A stretch of 64,000 bases of DNA from Faecalibacter rhinopitheci (GTDB taxonomy: Bacteria > Bacteroidota > Bacteroidia > Flavobacteriales > Weeksellaceae). The notes below the pieces were generated by a model, which worked only from the letters and a program-made list of their open reading frames with translations, was not told where the DNA came from and did no database searches. The DNA is taken from positions 1 to 64,000 of the forward strand of contig NZ_JADGIK010000007.1 in the NCBI RefSeq assembly GCF_015234135.1. The letters are read 5' to 3'. Below, one piece after another: positions 62,310-64,000 of this stretch. The translations under genes were made by a program, and so were the position numbers. Positions within the stretch are counted from its first letter, which is position 1. Each line of letters opens with the position of its first letter.

Positions 62310-64000
62310 CTAGAACGTAAAACGAGTATTAAGCATTATTTGTGTGGGACGTAATTTGTATTGATAATGCATTTCGTAATAGGAACTTAAACTATTTTGA
62401 GAAAAATACTTTTCGTTAAAAAGATTATAAGCTGTTAATTCGAAATCAATTTTCTTTTTCTTTAAGGTGTAACGATACATTAAATCGCCAAAAACAGAAT
62501 TTGGATTTAGAGTAGAATCATCATTGATATAGGCATCCATATTCAGTTTTATATAATGACGAGCAGCTGGAAAAAAATGCAACCCAAATTGATGCTCTTG
62601 GTTAATTACTTTACGCAATGGATTATTTGCCATTTTGTTTCCATAATTTAACCAAGAATAGTTATACTCGAACGTCATCCAACTTAATTGACGAAATTTA
62701 ACACCTGTTTTTATACTTGTTAATTGATTATCCACTTCTACAAATTCATTGTTGAGATATTCATCATTTTTAGACCATTGTTGGTAAATTTCTACTTCGA
62801 AATTTGATTTTAATTTTGAAAAATATTGACTAAACTTACCGTTTAAACTATGAGATAATTGATGATTCGTTTGTTCTACAACTCGTAAAATTGTACTTGC
62901 ATCTGGATTGTAAACATAATTATTCAATATTGAATTTTCTGTCCATGAATAATTATATCCAAAGTTGATAAACCTTGCTTTGATCGGATTTTTATATTCT
63001 GCACGAAGCGAAGAATTCCACATATCTCGTTCGTTTAATTTACCGTCACGCTGTTGTATAGAATTGTAATTATACAACATATAATTATCATGAATTGCAG
63101 AAAAACTACCGAAACTTTGTTTAAATGAATGTGAAGATCTAAGCTCCCAATAATTGGATAATTTATAAGATACAAATAAATTAGGATTTACAAACAAACG
63201 ATTCATTTCGTCTTTTTTTACAAAACTTTTTAACTGCAAGTGATTCATTTCTATTGGTAAAGAAAGCGTTGCCCTGAATTTTTCTTTTTTATATTCGAAT
63301 CGATTATCCCAAAAATAATTGAATTTTGACCAAGTAATATCATTGATAAAATTGCTTCCTGAAGAAGAATTATCAGCAAATAAATTACTTTCCATTTCTT
63401 GATTTAAATATCCAAATCCTAATTTTGAATGAACTGAAATCGATTTAATTCCTTTCGAAAATTCGATAAAATTATTCGTTGAAAATTTAGAAAAATCTAC
63501 ACGTTGGAAAGTATTATGATAGTTTTGATTTTGATTTTGATTAATCATCTCGTTAAAAACTCCAGGCGAAACAGATAATTCTTCTTGATAATCCTTATAA
63601 GAAACAACCGAACGAATTGTTACCAATTGCTTCCCTATTTTCTTTATGATCTTGAATTGATTGGCAAATTCTTGATTCGGCTTTTGTAAAATTTGATCCA
63701 CTAATTCGTTATCTCGCCTTAGATAACCATGCGAATGATTCCATGCGCCTTTAAATTCGATTTCGTTTTGCAAATAATTATCCGAACTGTTGCGTAATAA
63801 AGTAGCTTTTGCTGATAAGTCTTCCGATTGAAGATGATTACGCTTCTGTTCATTTAACAATAAATTTCCAGATGGTAAAAAATACTGGGTTGTACTTTGC
63901 CCTATTCGCTTTTGGTAATCGTTGGTATACGACAAATTAAAGCGTAAATCAAATTCATTATTCAACTTAAATAGATGATTCCATGTTCCTAATTGAACTG
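62310..64000 (-). CDS. TonB-dependent receptor / outer-membrane beta-barrel, C-terminal part (runs off the window)
   Basis: At least 563 residues of alternating beta strands rich in Tyr, Asn and Phe, ending in a C-terminal Phe (LNTRFTF), as outer-membrane barrels do. The frame stays open to the right edge (QLGTWNHLFKLNNEFD), so the signal peptide, any carboxypeptidase-like domain and the plug lie outside. The barrel segment near the end, FELTAYNLFNEKYF, is typical of TonB-dependent receptors. Ligand not predictable. A TTG at 63963-63965 is not a real start. Confidence 0.8.
   Translation of the reverse strand, partial: VQLGTWNHLFKLNNEFDLRFNLSYTNDYQKRIGQSTTQYFLPSGNLLLNEQKRNHLQSEDLSAKATLLRNSSDNYLQNEIEFKGAWNHSHGYLRRDNELVDQILQKPNQEFANQFKIIKKIGKQLVTIRSVVSYKDYQEELSVSPGVFNEMINQNQNQNYHNTFQRVDFSKFSTNNFIEFSKGIKSISVHSKLGFGYLNQEMESNLFADNSSSGSNFINDITWSKFNYFWDNRFEYKKEKFRATLSLPIEMNHLQLKSFVKKDEMNRLFVNPNLFVSYKLSNYWELRSSHSFKQSFGSFSAIHDNYMLYNYNSIQQRDGKLNERDMWNSSLRAEYKNPIKARFINFGYNYSWTENSILNNYVYNPDASTILRVVEQTNHQLSHSLNGKFSQYFSKLKSNFEVEIYQQWSKNDEYLNNEFVEVDNQLTSIKTGVKFRQLSWMTFEYNYSWLNYGNKMANNPLRKVINQEHQFGLHFFPAARHYIKLNMDAYINDDSTLNPNSVFGDLMYRYTLKKKKIDFELTAYNLFNEKYFSQNSLSSYYEMHYQYKLRPTQIMLNTRFTF

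Noticed and set aside
1-64000. Phage, transposon, toxin-antitoxin or defence island
   Set aside because: No transposase, integrase, capsid, restriction-modification, toxin-antitoxin or CRISPR-associated motif could be recognised in any gene; nearly all ORFs belong to metabolic, envelope or housekeeping families.

Overview
The window is chromosomal DNA of a low-GC member of the Bacteroidota, most likely class Flavobacteriia (Weeksellaceae such as Empedobacter or a relative; the genus is inferred). The evidence is promoters of the TAnnTTTG type, the packed ftsX / DUF3098 / uppP / truB operon, bacillithiol synthesis by BshA, PorT-like beta-barrels, DUF4136 and META lipoproteins, and a TonB-dependent receptor tail. 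I found no phage, IS element, CRISPR array or recognisable defence system.

Layout. 1-890: seven tRNA-Lys(TTT) genes on the minus strand, six of them in a regular 122-125 bp array. 1.1-8.7 kb: housekeeping genes (aroK, an Hsp15-like S4 protein, pncB, lon, bshA). 8.7-11.6 kb: a GH3 glycosidase / serine hydrolase that is normally one polypeptide, split here at a run of ten A. 11.7-20.4 kb: TerC, two paralogous outer-membrane barrels, mtaB, a peptide-type binding lipoprotein, an FMN-dependent glutamate-synthase-like protein and a CPBP protease, followed by a decayed gene. 21-25 kb: sucB and sucA. 25-31.4 kb: a histidine kinase, mgtE, rsmA and the ftsX-uppP-truB operon. 31.4-38.2 kb: a hydrolase/AraC pair, a CoA-transferase, a ygiB/ygiC-like group with a DUF4240 gene, and two small membrane ORFs with damaged starts. 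38.3-44.4 kb: sucD, lpxD, a double-META lipoprotein, dnaG, rlpA and a small basic lipoprotein.

44.5-61.7 kb is the most notable part: a large acyl-CoA catabolic island built around a TetR regulator. The minus-strand arm runs tetR, thiolase, FadJ-like fusion, acyl-CoA dehydrogenase, racemase-type CoA-transferase. The plus-strand arm runs carboxylase beta, biotinylated carboxylase alpha, crotonase, BKACE-type beta-keto-acid cleavage enzyme, PECR-like reductase, acyl-CoA ligase, acyl-CoA dehydrogenase fused to SCP2, and a third acyl-CoA dehydrogenase. The gene set resembles the leucine (liu) and acyclic-terpene (atu) carboxylase pathways plus peroxisome-like branched-chain beta-oxidation. It suggests degradation of a methyl-branched or isoprenoid acyl chain, with BKACE possibly taking the place of the usual lyase. 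Two regulatory signals tie the island together. One is a palindrome overlapping a -7 box in the divergent promoter region. The other is an identical 12-nt leader, ACAAAACCACAA, just upstream of five start codons on both strands.

The right end holds a structured intergenic element (62220-62300) and the C-terminal part of an outer-membrane receptor that runs off the window.
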